From: Diadophis punctatus similis
Taxonomy: Eukaryota; Chordata; Lepidosauria; Squamata; Dipsadidae
Direction of reading: 5' to 3'
Assembly (NCBI GenBank): GCA_023053685.1
Contig: JALIGW010000010.1
Location: 8,845,012 to 8,909,011, forward strand
DNA length: 64,000 nucleotides
Shown here: one piece after another, positions 24,742 to 38,454 of the stretch
How the letters are laid out: each line of letters opens with the position of its first letter
Numbering within the stretch: the stretch's first letter is position 1
Program-made: the position numbers and the translations under genes
The notes under the pieces: generated by a model
Seen by the model: the letters and a program-made list of their open reading frames with translations, nothing else
What the model was told of the DNA's origin: nothing
Databases searched by the model: none

Positions 24742-25018
24742 TGTAAGGTCTTGCCTCTGCAATCTTCTGAAGAAAGCAGGACTCTTGAAACTGCAATTGT
24801 TCCAAAAGGAGCTTTTATTGAAAGGTTTGTGATAACAAGAGATCTAGGCAAGAACGGAAGCTTCTCACTTAAAACCAGCTATTTAAAGCAATGCTAACCA
24901 AACCCCTTCCCATTGCAGGGAAACAGAAACAGAAACTTCATATACAGATCACTCCATTCCTCCCCCCTTCCTCCGACCAAAATGCCAGCGTCCCTGTAGA
25001 AATATCTGAGACCTGACA
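24742..25018 (-). repeat. Solo LTR, 277 bp, unknown family
   Basis: The ends TGTAAGGTCT and AGACCTGACA form a 10-bp inverted repeat with one mismatch, with canonical TG...CA. An exact 5-bp target duplication, GGGTA, lies at 24737-24741 and 25019-25023. On the minus strand it contains AATAAAAGCTCC followed by a short U5-like end, which sets the orientation. No internal element sequence adjoins it, so it is a solo LTR left by LTR-LTR recombination. Its sequence differs from the other LTRs here. Confidence 0.85.
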
Positions 25019-25023
25019 GGGTA

Positions 25024-25669
25024 GGAATAATTCCTGTTGGATTCCATTCCATATCTTGGAGCAATGTAGGAATATCCCTATTTTTTTAATTAAAGTTCTA
25101 TAGCTACAGTGTATTATGTAATTTTTTGTTTTCTTTCTTATGTACTGATTTCATGACTCTCCTGTTTTTCTACCTAAAACAATTGTCTTCTATGAAATAT
25201 GTACATATTATTTTGTTTTTTAAAATATACAAATAGTAGAATACTACCAACTGTATGCCATTTTGGATTTCTAGTATTTTAGTAACTAGCTGGAACAAAT
25301 ATGGAAATAATCCCCCAATAGCAGAACTGTAGATAATGTTGGCAATATAAAATTGCCACCTAAGTGTATTTATTTAGAAATAAGAAAATTCATAGATCAT
25401 TGTGGATTACTACAATATATTTGAATATAGGACTCAATACAATATCCATTAATGTAGGATGATACATATTCATAACAAGCAAGAAACACTTTAGATTATT
25501 AAGAAAGTGTTTTCAATTTCAACTAGCATAATTAACTAATTACTAATAAATAATGTTATTAGTAATTTATAGAATTATTATGGCTTTTCCATACTTAACT
25601 AATAAATTAAAAATGGAAGATAACACAATTAAATAGTAATAATTATTAATCCATTTTCTAGATGGTCTG
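25024..25669. other. AT-rich stretch with no recognised gene
   Basis: No coding or repeat signature was recognised over about 650 bp. Confidence 0.6.
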
Positions 25670-26208
25670 TGTCAGAGCCCCAAAGAGTGGTTCTGCCATT
25701 CAGAGAGAGAAGGGGGGTCTTGAGTTTGATTTATCAGCATTGCTTGGATCAACTGACGTTTACAACACATATCCTGGCGCCAGGCATCTGGGAACCTCTT
25801 TATCTTGGGATAGGATTTATGAGGGGCAATGTGAGTTAGTTTAAACAGAAAAGGCTCTGTGGAAACGTATACTCATCCGGATTCCCAGACTTTCACATCT
25901 GTGTATTGGCCAGGATTTGCATTTTGGCTAATGGGGAGGGGGTCTAAGGTTTAACTGTACTTGCTTTGCCTAAGGGTATTCAGATCTTGCTTTGAATGGG
26001 AAGTTGTCACATTTGCTTAATAAAGGAATCCTTTTGAACTATCTGGCTCAGAAGTTCATACTTTTTAAGTGAAAGGAGAGGCAACCCTTACACAAAGCAA
26101 GATCTGCAAAACGGTCAACCCAGAGAAGCAATTTTGCTCTACTGAGGGGACCTTGCAAATCATGTCCGAACAAAATAGGGAATCGGAGGAAATGGAATGC
26201 TGGGGGAA
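25670..26208 (+). mobile_element. Gypsy-C, LTR, leader and first codons of gag
   Basis: The LTR (25670-26092, TGTCAGAGCC...CCTTACA) matches the Gypsy-B and Gypsy-D LTRs. It is followed by AAAGCAAGATCTGCAAAA and GTCAACCCAGAGAAGCAA, the leader shared with both, and by the gag start MSEQNRESEEMECWGK. The element then stops within gag where L2-b begins. No protease or pol remains, and the flank on the far side of L2-b is not Gypsy, so the junction is not a simple insertion. Confidence 0.85.
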
Positions 26209-27361
26209 ACCTCATTTGTGGAGTGCCTCAGGGCTCGGTCCTCTCTCCCCTATTTAAGATCTACATGAAACCACTGGGTGAGGACATCCAACAATTCGGG
26301 GTGAAGTATCAGCAATATGCTGATGATACCCAGTTATATATCTCCACCCCGCATCAATTCAGTGAAGCAGTGGATGTGATGTGCCGGTGCCTTGAGGCTG
26401 TGAGGGTCTGGATGGGAGTCAACAGGCTCAGACTTAACCCAGACAAGACCGAGTGGCTGTGGATATTGCCTCCTAAAGACTATGCTAACTGTCCATCCTT
26501 GGCTCTTGGGGGGGGGGAGAAATTGTCCCCCTCAGAACGGGTTCGAAATTTGGGTGTCCTCCTAGACTCACAGCTGAAATTAGATCAACATCTAATAGCT
26601 GTAGCTAGGGGGACCTTTGCACAAGTTTGCCTGGTGCACCAATTGCTACCCTACTTGGATTGAGAGGCTCTCCTCACAGTCAATCATGCCCTTGTCACCT
26701 CACGTCTTGACTATTGCAACACACTCTACATGGGGCTACCCTTGAAGAACGTTCAGAGACTGCAGCTAGTGCAGAATGCGGCGGCGCGTGTGGTGATGGG
26801 TGTCCCTAGATACACTCATGTGACACCCATCCTTCGCGAACTGCACTGGCTGCCTATAGGTCTCCGAGTGCAATTCAAGGTGTTGGTGATTACATTTAAA
26901 GCCCTACATGGCTTAGGACCAGTTTACCTCCGAGACCGCCTTCTCCAACATAACTCCCTAAGACCGATTAGAGCCCACAGAGTTGGTCTGCTGGTGGTCC
27001 CGTCAGCCAAACAATGTTAGCTGGCGGGCCCACAAATGAGGGCCTTCTCTGTGGCAGCACCGGCTCTCTGGAATATACTGCCCCCCGAGATCCGCATTAT
27101 TCCCACCCTGCCAGCCTTCAGAAAAGCAGTAAAAACATAGCTTTGTCGACAGGCCTGGGGCCAATGATTTTAATACAACACCGATCACTCTTGGCCCCAT
27201 TAATGATTTATTGTATGGGTTTTTAAATTGTGGTTTTTAATGTTTTTAAATGTTTTAATATCTACTGTTTTTAATGTTTTTTATATTTGTTGTTGCATGT
27301 GAATTTTTTTTAATTCAAAAAGTTTTATTAGTACAAAGTACAAACATTTTTCTCTTTTTCT

Positions 27362-27410
27362 CCCCCCCTTTCCCTCAACCCCCTCCCCTTCCCCCCCATC
27401 CTCCCCCCCG
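27362..27410 (-). other. G-rich tract (minus strand) in the L1-A 3' UTR
   Basis: C runs of four to seven bases on the plus strand correspond to G runs on the transcript strand, directly before the polyadenylation region. Same position as in L1-B and L1-C. Confidence 0.8.
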
Positions 27411-28038
27411 ACTTCCCAGAAAAAGCACAGGGTATAATATTCAATAAGCATAAAATTAAAATATACTAACAAATTATAAATTCAAAATTTCTCCAGTTCT
27501 TTAACTCCTTGTTGTTTAAAACCTTTTAAACACATTCTAAAAATTTAACATATATCATTATTAAACTATTTATATCTTCTTAATCTGATACTTTTTTAAA
27601 ATATAATCAGTCCATCTACTCCATTCCAATATGTATCTCTCATTTGAATGATCTTTAAGATATGATGAAATTTTTGCCATTTCAGCCAGATGTACAACTT
27701 TTAATGTCCATTCCTCGATAGTAGGTATATCTTCTTTCTTCCAATACTGTGCTACCAGCAACCTGGCAGCTGTTATCAAATTCAAAACCAGTTTAGTCTC
27801 TATTACACTACAGTCCGTAATTATTCCCAACAAAAAAAACCTGTGATGTAAACTTAATCTTTTTCTTTAAGGTATTTTGAATAATCCACCAAATTTTTAT
27901 CCAAAAAGCCTTAATTTTTTTTACAAGTCCACCATATATGAAAATACGTAGCATCTTCACATAAACATCTCCAACATTTAGGTTGTAAATTTGGATACAT
28001 ATGAGCTAGTTTATTTGGATCTAAGTGCCATCTATAAA

Positions 28039-28848
28039 TAAGGTGACCAGACGTCCCGCTTTTGGCGGGACAGTCCCTCTTTTCATCAATTTGTCCCGCG
28101 TCCCGCTGAGTTTTTAAAAAGTCCCGATTTTTTTAAAGACTGCAATTCCCAGAAGAGTTTGCCGTGCTTATTCAGAGGGAGCAGAGGACGCTACAGCTGA
28201 TTTTAAAGAAATCAAAACAGCTGCTTAAAGAAAAAGCATTTAAGAGTTTCCCCCCAGCTCTCCCTTAAAAGCCGATTCACTTGCCTGCCTGGTTTTAAAT
28301 AACGCGCTGCAGAAGGGGCTTGAAATGGCTGCACAGCCTTTTTTCCCCCTTTCCTTTCTGTAACACGGAAAGCAAGCAAGGCTCATTTGCATAGACACGC
28401 CTCTGACAGAATCTGAACTAAAAGTTACTTTTTTAATGACAGAAAAGAGACAGAAACAGGGCAAAAGTGAAAATATGTCTAAGATATCATGCCCTGAAGT
28501 GAGTAGAGGAAACTAGACCACTTTCTAGACCACCTCACCATGACTTAGAAGGAACTCAAAAAAGAGGTCAAACCTCCAATTCTGATGGCAATGCTAATAA
28601 CCTCCAGACTGGGAAACAAAAGGAGGTGGTTTCAAATCTAACATGGGAGGGGTCTAAACTGTAGACCCCTCCCATGTTGGATTTGAAACCACCTCTAAAG
28701 ATTTTCAGGTCCGGAGGCAGGGGTCCTGGTTCTACTCTGCTTCATCTTCTAGCAGGAGTCAAAGTTTTTAATCAAGAACCTTTCCCTCCTCCCCTCCCCC
28801 CTTGTCAATGGTGTCCCGCTTTACTAATGTTAACATCTGGTCATTTTA
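28039..28848. mobile_element. hAT-2, non-autonomous DNA transposon in L1-A ORF2
   Basis: An exact 8-bp duplication, TCTATAAA, lies at 28031-28038 and 28849-28856, and excision restores the L1 reading (FYKMLYRWHL). The termini TAAGGTGACCAGACGT and ACATCTGGTCATTTTA are imperfect inverted repeats. Near both ends the sequence reads GTCCCGC/GCGGGAC. No transposase is present. A 33-bp hairpin with a 5-nt loop occupies 28624-28694. Confidence 0.9.
28624..28694. repeat. Perfect-type hairpin inside hAT-2
   Basis: Arms 28624-28656 and 28662-28694 are complementary at 32 of 33 positions, with a five-base spacer. Left arm begins AGGTGGTTTCAAATC and ends GGAGGGGTCTA. Confidence 0.95.
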
Positions 28849-31800
28849 TCTATAAAGCATTTTGTAAAAGTTTTCTCTTAAATTTTGAGCTTGTGTAAAT
28901 TTTACGTTTCTAACCCATATCTTTTCCCATGTTTCCATCATTATAGGTTCTCCAATATTTTGAGCCCATTTTATCATACAATCCTTGACTAGCTCTGTTT
29001 CCGAGACTAATTCCACTAACACATTATACAATCTCTTTATGTGCATTGGACCTTTATTTTTTATTTGAATTATCAAATTATCATCTTGCTGCAAGATACC
29101 AGTTTTTAAATCTTCTTTCCATCTAGCCTGCAATTGCCCATATTGAAACCAAGTTCTAATTATTCCTTCTTGACCTAATTGCTCCATAGATTTTAAATGT
29201 AATTTAATTCCTTCTTCATAAAGAAGTTCTTTATATGTAATTTTATCTTGCTTTTGTTCCAAATTTATATTTTCTATCGCGTGTCTGGGTACTGTCCAGA
29301 TGGGTAATTTATCATTTAATTTACATTGATACTTTTTCCAGACATGCAATAGCACATTTCTTAATATATGACTCCTGAAAGCCCTGTCCACTTTTTTTAT
29401 TATACACTAAATAAGCATAAACCAAACCATACCCTTCTATGTTTAATATCCTATCTTCTGTCAAGTTAATTCAATCGGTAATTGCTGAGAGGGTAGCTGC
29501 ATCATAATACAATCTTAAATTAGGCATTTTTAATCCTCCCCTCTCTTGTGTATCTTGCATTATTTTCTGGTTTACTCTCGGTTTCTTCCCTGCCCAAATA
29601 AATTTATTTATACCCTTCTGCCGTTCCTTCAAATTATCATCTTTTTTAAGTATAGGGATCATTTGAAAAAGAAATAAAAACCTTGGTAAAACATTTATTT
29701 TTACTGCGGCTATCCTACCCAGCAAAGACAATTGTAGTTTTTTCCAATTTTCCATCTCTTTCTGTATTTTTTGCCATAATGGTTCATAGTTATGCTGATA
29801 TAATTTTATATTTGTAGGCATAATATAAACCCCTAAATATTTGACCTTCTTAACTATCTCATATCCTGAAACCCTTTCTATTTCTTCTTCTTGGCTTCTA
29901 GTCATGTTTTTGGCTATTATTTTGGTTTTATCTATGTTTATTTTAAAACCGGATACTTGTCCATATAAATTAATAATTTCCATCAAAGCTATAATAGATT
30001 GATATGGTTGGGTCAAGGTGAGAACCAGGTCATCCGCAAATGCTCGTAACTTGTATTCTTCTTGTCTAATTTTAATTCCCTTTATTATCTCAAACTCCCT
30101 TATTTTACTAAGTAAAATTTCCATAGACAAAATAAACAGTAAAGGCGATAAAGGACATCCTTGTCTTGTTCCTTTCTCTATATTAAAAATATCTGTTAAT
30201 CCACCATTGAATATTATTTGAGCTGTTTGTTTTTGATATATTGCCCTAATAGATTGTGTAAAATAATATCCAAGCTGCATCTTTTCTATTAATTTTAATA
30301 AAAATTGCCAATTCAATCTGTCAAAAGCTTTCTCAGCATCCAAAAACACTAATGCTGTGGGTACCTGGTTGTTCCTTCCCAAATATTCTAATAAATTAAC
30401 TATTTGTTTTACATTACTCTTCATTTGTCTACCAACTAAGAAACCAGTTTGATCTTGATGAATCATTTGTTGCATGATTATCATTAATCTATTTGCTAAT
30501 ATTTTAGCAAAAAATTTATAATCTATATTTAAAAGTGAAATTGGCCTATAATTTTTGGGATCTGGGTGCTCTTGACCCTCTTTTGGGATCAAAGAAATAA
30601 AAGCAGTCTTCCAAGTTGGGGGTACTTTACCTCCTTGTTGTATATTGTTAAATAAAACCTTCAAAGGTTCCACCATTTCCTCCTGCAAATTTTTATAATA
30701 AACAGCTGTCAAACCATCTGTCCCTGGAGCTTTACCCACTTTTAGCTGTTTAATTGCCGCCAAAATTTCCTCGGAGGTTATCAGTTGATTTAAAGTTTCC
30801 ATCTGCTCCTTGGAAGCTATATGGATATTCCCATTTTGCAGATATCTATCTATATCCTCCTCTTTGACATTACTACCCTTATACAACCCTGAATAAAACT
30901 CTAAAAAAGATTTTTTAATCAATTCATATTCAAAAACTTCCTTACCCTTGTATTTTATTTTCTCTATGGTCCTTGATTTTTGCTTTTTTCTTAGCATATA
31001 AGCTAACCACCTACCCGGTTTATTTGCATTGCAAAAAGTATTATGTTTAGCATATTGTAAATTAGTTGCCACTTGATCTGCTATTAACATATAAAATTGA
31101 CCTTTTAGTAAATGAATTGTCTCCTTAATTTTCTTATCTGATGGTTTTAAAATTAAAGCCCTCTCTTGTTTTTTAATATCTTCCTCCAATTCTTTTCTTT
31201 TTTGCTCCTTCTTCCTTCTATATTTATTGTCCAAATATATCAAAATACCTCTCATGTAAGCCTTACTTGCATCCCAAACCATCTCCATTGAGGTACCCTT
31301 CTGCATATTCATAACGAAAAATTCATTCATAAATTTTTTACACTCTTTTACATTATCTTCATATCTAAACAAATTATCATTTAACCTCCAAGACCTTCTG
31401 GGTCCTTTACCAGGTTCCAATTCCAACCAAACTGGGCTATGATCTGTCAGTACCCTTGTACAAATCTTCGTTTTCTTCATCCTAGAAAAAAGATCATTAG
31501 TAATTAAAATAACGTCAATCCTTGAAAATGATTGATGTCTATCTGAGTAAAAAGTAAAATTTTTTTCTTCTGGGTTTCTTTCACGCCAAATGTCTCTCAG
31601 TTCCCAGTCTTCCATCATCTCAAAAAATGATTTAGGCAATCTTGCTCTTGAAAAAATATTTTGCTTAGGACCCTTCTTGTCTTGCTTGACATCCAAAACA
31701 CCGTTCCAATCCCCTAAAAGAATACAAGTTTTGTAATCCCAATGTATCAGCTTTGAGTGTAAAAGATCATAAAATTTTTCTTGTTGTTGATTCGGAGCAT

Positions 31801-32111
31801 ATACACCAATCACAAGTATTTTCTGTCCTTTTGTTAAAAGTTCAATAGCTAAAAATCTTCCTTGATCAACTGCTTCAATTAACTTGGCAATCAAGTCTCT
31901 TTTCACATATATGACAATACCATTTTTCTTTTCTGATGCTGCTGCAACATAATGTGTACCTAATCTTGTATTTATCAAATATTTTTGGTCTTGTGTCCAA
32001 ATATGAGTCTCTTGTAAACATATTAAATCATTCTTAAATTGTTTAAGATAATGAAATATTTTCCTCCTCTTCTGTGGGGAGTTCAAGCCATTAACATTCC
32101 AGGTCAGGAAT

Positions 32112-33288
32112 TTAATTCCCATCTCTGGGCTTCTGAAGCGTCTGGAGCACATCCTGAAGATCTAGCTTAGATCTTTCTTTTGGTCTCGCTCCTCCCACCG
32201 CTTCTGATTTAGGAATTTCTTGAAGTACCATCTGAAGTCGTTGTTGTCTTAATTCTTCTTTACGTTTAGCTGCTCTGGTCTGTCTTTGTTCTTTAATCAT
32301 TTCCTGTCTATTCAGTACATCCAAACTTTGATCCAATTGAATAGCCAGCGAGGTTCCCCCTTCTTGAACTACTTTCAGCAGCTCTTCTCTCTCTTGTTGT
32401 GTACCATCTTCCTTTCTTTTTCCCCCTGGAGGTCTTGGTGTGCCAGCCTTTAGGACATCTTCGTAAAAATCTCTAGCTTTATCTAGCGTATTAAGTCGAT
32501 GTCTCACTCCCATGTGTGTCACCACTAAGCCAACTGGAATTTCTCACCTGTATTGTACTTGTTGTTTTCTCAATTCTTCCACCAAGAAGGCATAATCCTT
32601 CCTGGCTCTCAGGATTTTGGGGGGAATTTCTTTCATTGTCATCACTTCCTGCCCTTCCACTTGGAGCTTATTTATAAACGTTGCCTGCAAAATATCATTG
32701 CGCAGTGTTCTTGTAAAAAATTATATTACAATATCCCTTGGCAGGTTTCTGCTTTTAGCCACCCATGAGTTAACCAATATATTTTATCAATCTGCCAAGC
32801 CAAATCTTCTTTCCTTGCTCCCAATGTATGCACAAGTGCTTCCAACATCATTTCTCTCAGGTTCTCTTGTTTATTCTCTTTTACTCCTCTCACTCTAATT
32901 GCAAACTCCATATTTCTATATTGCATCATTGTTATGTCAACTTCTTCCTTTTCAATTTTATTTTCAATTTCTCCTACTCCCCCCCCCCCAGAATTGCAGT
33001 GGCTTGTTTAATTTCTTGTACTTCTTGATCCAATATTTCATAATTGTTGGCTAAACCTTGAAAAGCGGCGATTATGTCCTCCCTAATTTCCATATTACGA
33101 GTTCCAATCTCCTCAGAAACATCCCGTATTCTCTCATTAGTTTCATTAATTTTCTCATTAATTTCAGTAATTTTCTCATTAGTTTCATTAAGTTTGACAT
33201 TAAATCCAGCAGCTAATTCACCTTGCATCATTTTAAGAGCCTCTTGTAACATTGCCAGTGTTAAAGTCTGTGTAGGGGGGGCTGACAT
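32112..33288 (-). pseudogene. L1-A ORF1 protein
   Basis: The start MSAPPTQTLTLAMLQEALKM at 33288 follows the 5' UTR. A heptad-rich coiled coil (NEKITEINEKINETNERI) spans about residues 30-95. A run of G/C near 32986-32993 shifts the frame; the RRM-like part follows (MEFAIRVRGVKENKQ, 32929) and, after another shift, a C-terminal tail to LQKPRDGN and TAA at 32112. The tail is longer than in L1-B and rich in Q, E, K and R. The ORF2 ATG lies inside the last codons, an 11-base overlap (ATGGGAATTAA). Confidence 0.85.
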
Positions 33289-33755
33289 TCTGGAAATGTG
33301 ACTGGGGGAGCTGTACGTGCTCCCTGCTCCTTTAGAGGAAACAGTTTTTTTTAGAAGCCATTTAGAATTTCAGCAGATCTTTATACTTTACACTTCACAC
33401 TTTATGCTTTGATCAGAAGCCAGAAGCCAAGAAAATATTCATCAAGATAAAGACAAAGTCAGAGTCAGAAGTTTTCACAGAAAGGGCTGCTAGTGAAATG
33501 AAACTCTCCTCTTAGCTTTCACTTTCCATGCCCTCACAACCCTCCAGCGCCATTTCTTACAGCTTTGCTAATTTGTTACTTCCAAAGTGCGAATCCACAT
33601 TAGAGTTAAATTTAGATACTTGCCGTCCGAGCCTCCTGGCTTTTTCCACCTGCCGCAATCTAGATGTTAAGATTCTTGTTGATAGCAGGAGTTGGTCGTG
33701 GCTTCTTGCTCCGCTAAAAAAAAGCGGAGACATCCAAAGTCCGGAGCAGTGACAG

Positions 33756-34451
33756 TGTTGTGACTTGCCCATGTCCCGCACAGATGATGGAGGACCCGGA
33801 GGACGTGGAGCCGCTCATGGTGCAGCAGTACCAGCCCATGTGCCTGGCACCTGAGTCGGCCAGTGATGAAGACTCGGTGCCAGAGGAGGACGATCAGCCA
33901 GGACCTTCTGCACCTGCTCAGCAGAGTGAGTCATCCGGGGACGAGGAGCCACTGCTGGATGCTAGGGCTCATAGAGCAGCCAGCAGACAGGACTGGCTTA
34001 GCAAGCGGAGGTCTCCTCGGAGGTAGCACTGAGGGCTAATTGGGCCACGCCCTTCAGTGCCTATTTAAGGCCAGCGCAGTCAGCGATCAGTGCTGAGAAC
34101 AACGTCTGTGATCTGCGAGCACATCAGAGTTCTGTTTGCATCAGAGTCCTGCTTTGAAATCTTGTGTTTGGAAAGAGCAGCTTCTGGAAGGCTTATTCTG
34201 GGAAGCCAGCCAACTTGTGAGATAAGAAGAGACTTAATTGGTATTTGTTTTTGAACATTTGAACGTTTGGTTATTAACTCACAAAGAACCAAAGGAACTT
34301 TATTCTCCGAGACTCTCCTTATGTTTGTTTATGGACTTTTAAACCCCTGCGCTTTTACTAAGAACCTTCATTAGTAAAAGGACCCTTTTTGCTTTAGTAA
34401 CAAACAGTTGTGTGTGTGTTTTTCTGTGGGTTGCGGTGCTGGGACACAACA
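33756..34451 (+). repeat. Solo LTR, 696 bp, in the L1-A 5' UTR
   Basis: The ends TGTTGTG and CACAACA are a 7-bp perfect inverted repeat, and an exact 5-bp duplication, GACAG, flanks the block (33751-33755, 34452-34456). L1-A 5' UTR sequence homologous to L1-B is present on both sides. A TATA-like GCCTATTTAAGG at about 34058 suggests plus-strand orientation. An 88-codon frame (33760-34026) rich in Asp and Glu lies in the U3-like part. The 5-bp duplication fits Ty3/Gypsy or class I retroviral integration. No internal sequence remains. Confidence 0.9.
33760..34026 (+). CDS. Small acidic open frame in the solo LTR, unknown
   Basis: 88 codons from an ATG four bases inside the LTR; the middle is acidic and Ser/Pro rich (SASDEDSVPEEDDQPGP) and the C-terminus basic (SKRRSPRR). 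I do not recognise it. LTRs rarely code, and the frame may be chance in a GC-rich U3; a second in-frame Met (MMEDPEDVEPL) is also possible. It stands upstream of the TATA-like site, so the LTR's own promoter would not transcribe it. Confidence 0.25.
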   Translation: MTCPCPAQMMEDPEDVEPLMVQQYQPMCLAPESASDEDSVPEEDDQPGPSAPAQQSESSGDEEPLLDARAHRAASRQDWLSKRRSPRR

Positions 34452-34756
34452 GACAGGTTCCTAGGGAGCCCTCACCCTTCGTGCCCCAGAATTTCTCCTG
34501 GGGCACTTGGGAGGCTCTACCTTCACCCGTCGGCTCTCCTCACTCCCCTATGCCCGGGGAGGAGATGTTCGAGCTGCCAGACAGCTGTTTTCCTGCAGTT
34601 CTGGTGGCAGGACCGGGCACTCTAAAAAGAGCATCTGCGAAGCGCGCAATGTCAAACCGGAAGTCCGCATGTGAATTTTTTATTGTTGTGAGCCGCCCAG
34701 AGTCTCTGTGGAGTGGGCGGCATACAAATGCAACTAATAAATAAATAAATAAGTTT

Positions 34757-35346
34757 TAAATAATGGAAGAATATTAATATTAGAGGGCCATAATTTGCAA
34801 GAAGGTTGGCATGCCCATCTATGGGGGGAAAATACAAAACATTCACACTTCCAAAACCATTCAGTAAGGGGTACATTATTACAGACCTGGAGGAAAATCA
34901 GGGCAAAACATTATATGAAGATACCAAGATGGCTATCAATGATGGAGGCCACAATCTACCCAAATATGTTAGAAAGGACCAAAATGAGAAGCTATGAAGA
35001 ATTATTAGACACATAAGGCAAATTAAAAACTAAACAAGAATTAGGTGATGAAGGAATAAATATCGATTGGGTGGCCATACCTACAGATATAAATTAGATT
35101 TTAAAAAGATATGGAAGAATTTGGTATAGATAAAGAGCAGAAACTAATGGACAAAATTTTATTAGGACCAGAAAATAAATTTATATCCAAAATGTATAAT
35201 TATTTATTACAAGTTGATAGAGAAGAAGAGATAGTAAAAGACAATATGATAGCATGGGTGAAAAACTTTGGGTACACTGTTCAATTAGATGACTGGGAAA
35301 AACTATGGACGAAAAATTATAAATTGACTATGTCGGCTTCGTATAG
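34757..35346 (+). pseudogene. L1-F, internal fragment of an L1 ORF2 C-terminal region
   Basis: Several frames match the post-RT region of L1-E: HNLQEGWHAHLWGENTK, GINIDWVAIPT, LLGPENKFISKMYNYLL, IVKDNMIAWVKNFGYTVQL and DWEKLWTKNYKLT. Both ends are cut: the left abuts the tail of L2-b and the right ends without a 3' UTR. The orientation is opposite to L1-A. It is a rearranged relic. Confidence 0.8.
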
Positions 35347-36753
<1,407 letters not shown>

Positions 36754-36799
36754 TTCTGAGGTTTTCGCGGGTGTTTGTATGTAGGTCTTTGGTTATTCG

Positions 36800-36885
36800 G
36801 GTTTTCTCCCGCGTAAAATTGGAAGTGTCTTGGCAACGTTTCGACGAAGTCTCATTCGTCATCATCAGGCTGGTGTCTTCAGCTT
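36800..36885 (-). ncRNA. Hammerhead ribozyme core in the PLE
   Basis: On the minus strand the sequence reads CTGATGA (36868-36862), then a stem-loop with arms GACGAA and TTCGTC enclosing TGAGAC-like loop bases, then GAAA (36842-36839). These are the two conserved hammerhead core strands separated by stem II. Hammerhead motifs are a described feature of Penelope-like elements. The third core strand (the cleavage triplet) and stems I and III are short in these elements and I could not assign them with confidence. Confidence 0.65.
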
Positions 36886-37181
36886 GCTGCTTCTAGGAGC
36901 AATGTGAGATTGCAGCTGTTTCTTCCTTTTAACTGCCACTGGGGGTTTGAACTGATAGGGTGGGAGCTTGGCTGTGTTCTGATTGGGTGGAGGTGTGTTC
37001 TGATTTGTTGGGGGCTTGGCTGTGCTCTGATTGGCTGGGGGGTTGGCTGTGCTATGATTGGCTGGGGTGTCAGTTTGCTTCATGTATGGAATGGAGGGGT
37101 TTAGAGTGGCTAAAGATGCAGCTATGGTCTGGCTTCTGGTTTGTGGCTGTGCCTCATTGGTGTGGGTTTGGGTTTGCTTTT

Positions 37182-38454
<1,273 letters not shown>

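Larger units (their letters stand above)
27570..32122 (-). pseudogene. L1-A ORF2: APE endonuclease, reverse transcriptase, C-terminal cysteine region
   Basis: From the ATG at 32122 (MGIKFLTWNVNGLN) the frame is open for about 880 codons. It encodes the APE endonuclease (CLQETHIWT, VIGVYAPNQQQ, LLGDWNGVLD, DHSPVWLEL), then RT with NYRPISLLNIDYK, VFLDAEKAFDRLNW, GTRQGCPLSPLLF and FADDLVLTL (FADD codons at 30029-30040) and the thumb. A TGG-to-TGA change stops it at 29471 (ITD-stop-INL). A +/-1 shift in an A run near 29400 follows, and hAT-2 splits the C-terminal region. All RT and endonuclease motifs are intact. Confidence 0.95.
27310..34666 (-). mobile_element. L1-A, full-length L1 LINE with two nested insertions
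   Basis: A 15-bp target duplication, GCATGTGAATTTTTT, flanks it at 27295-27309 and 34667-34681. On the minus strand the order is 5' UTR (starting GGACTTCCGG at 34666), ORF1, ORF2, a 3' UTR with a G-rich tract and a short A-rich tail. hAT-2 (28039-28848) lies in the ORF2 C-terminus and a solo LTR (33756-34451) in the 5' UTR. Without these two, the element is about 5.85 kb. ORF2 has one nonsense codon and one frameshift, so it is young. Confidence 0.95.
26209..34754 (+). mobile_element. L2-b, 5'-truncated L2 LINE, split by L1-A
   Basis: The coding part (26209-27170) starts at RT motif B (GVPQGSVLSPL), includes QYADDTQLYIS and continues to the family's C-terminal end (SLRPIRAHRVGLL, VPSAKQC, ALWNILPPEIR). 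Three stop codons are present. The 3' UTR reads to GCATGTGAATTTTTT at 27295-27309, where L1-A is inserted, and resumes at 34682 with GAGCCGCCCAGAGTC...GGGCGGC and an (AATA)n tail. L2-e at 50545 is the same subfamily. Confidence 0.9.
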
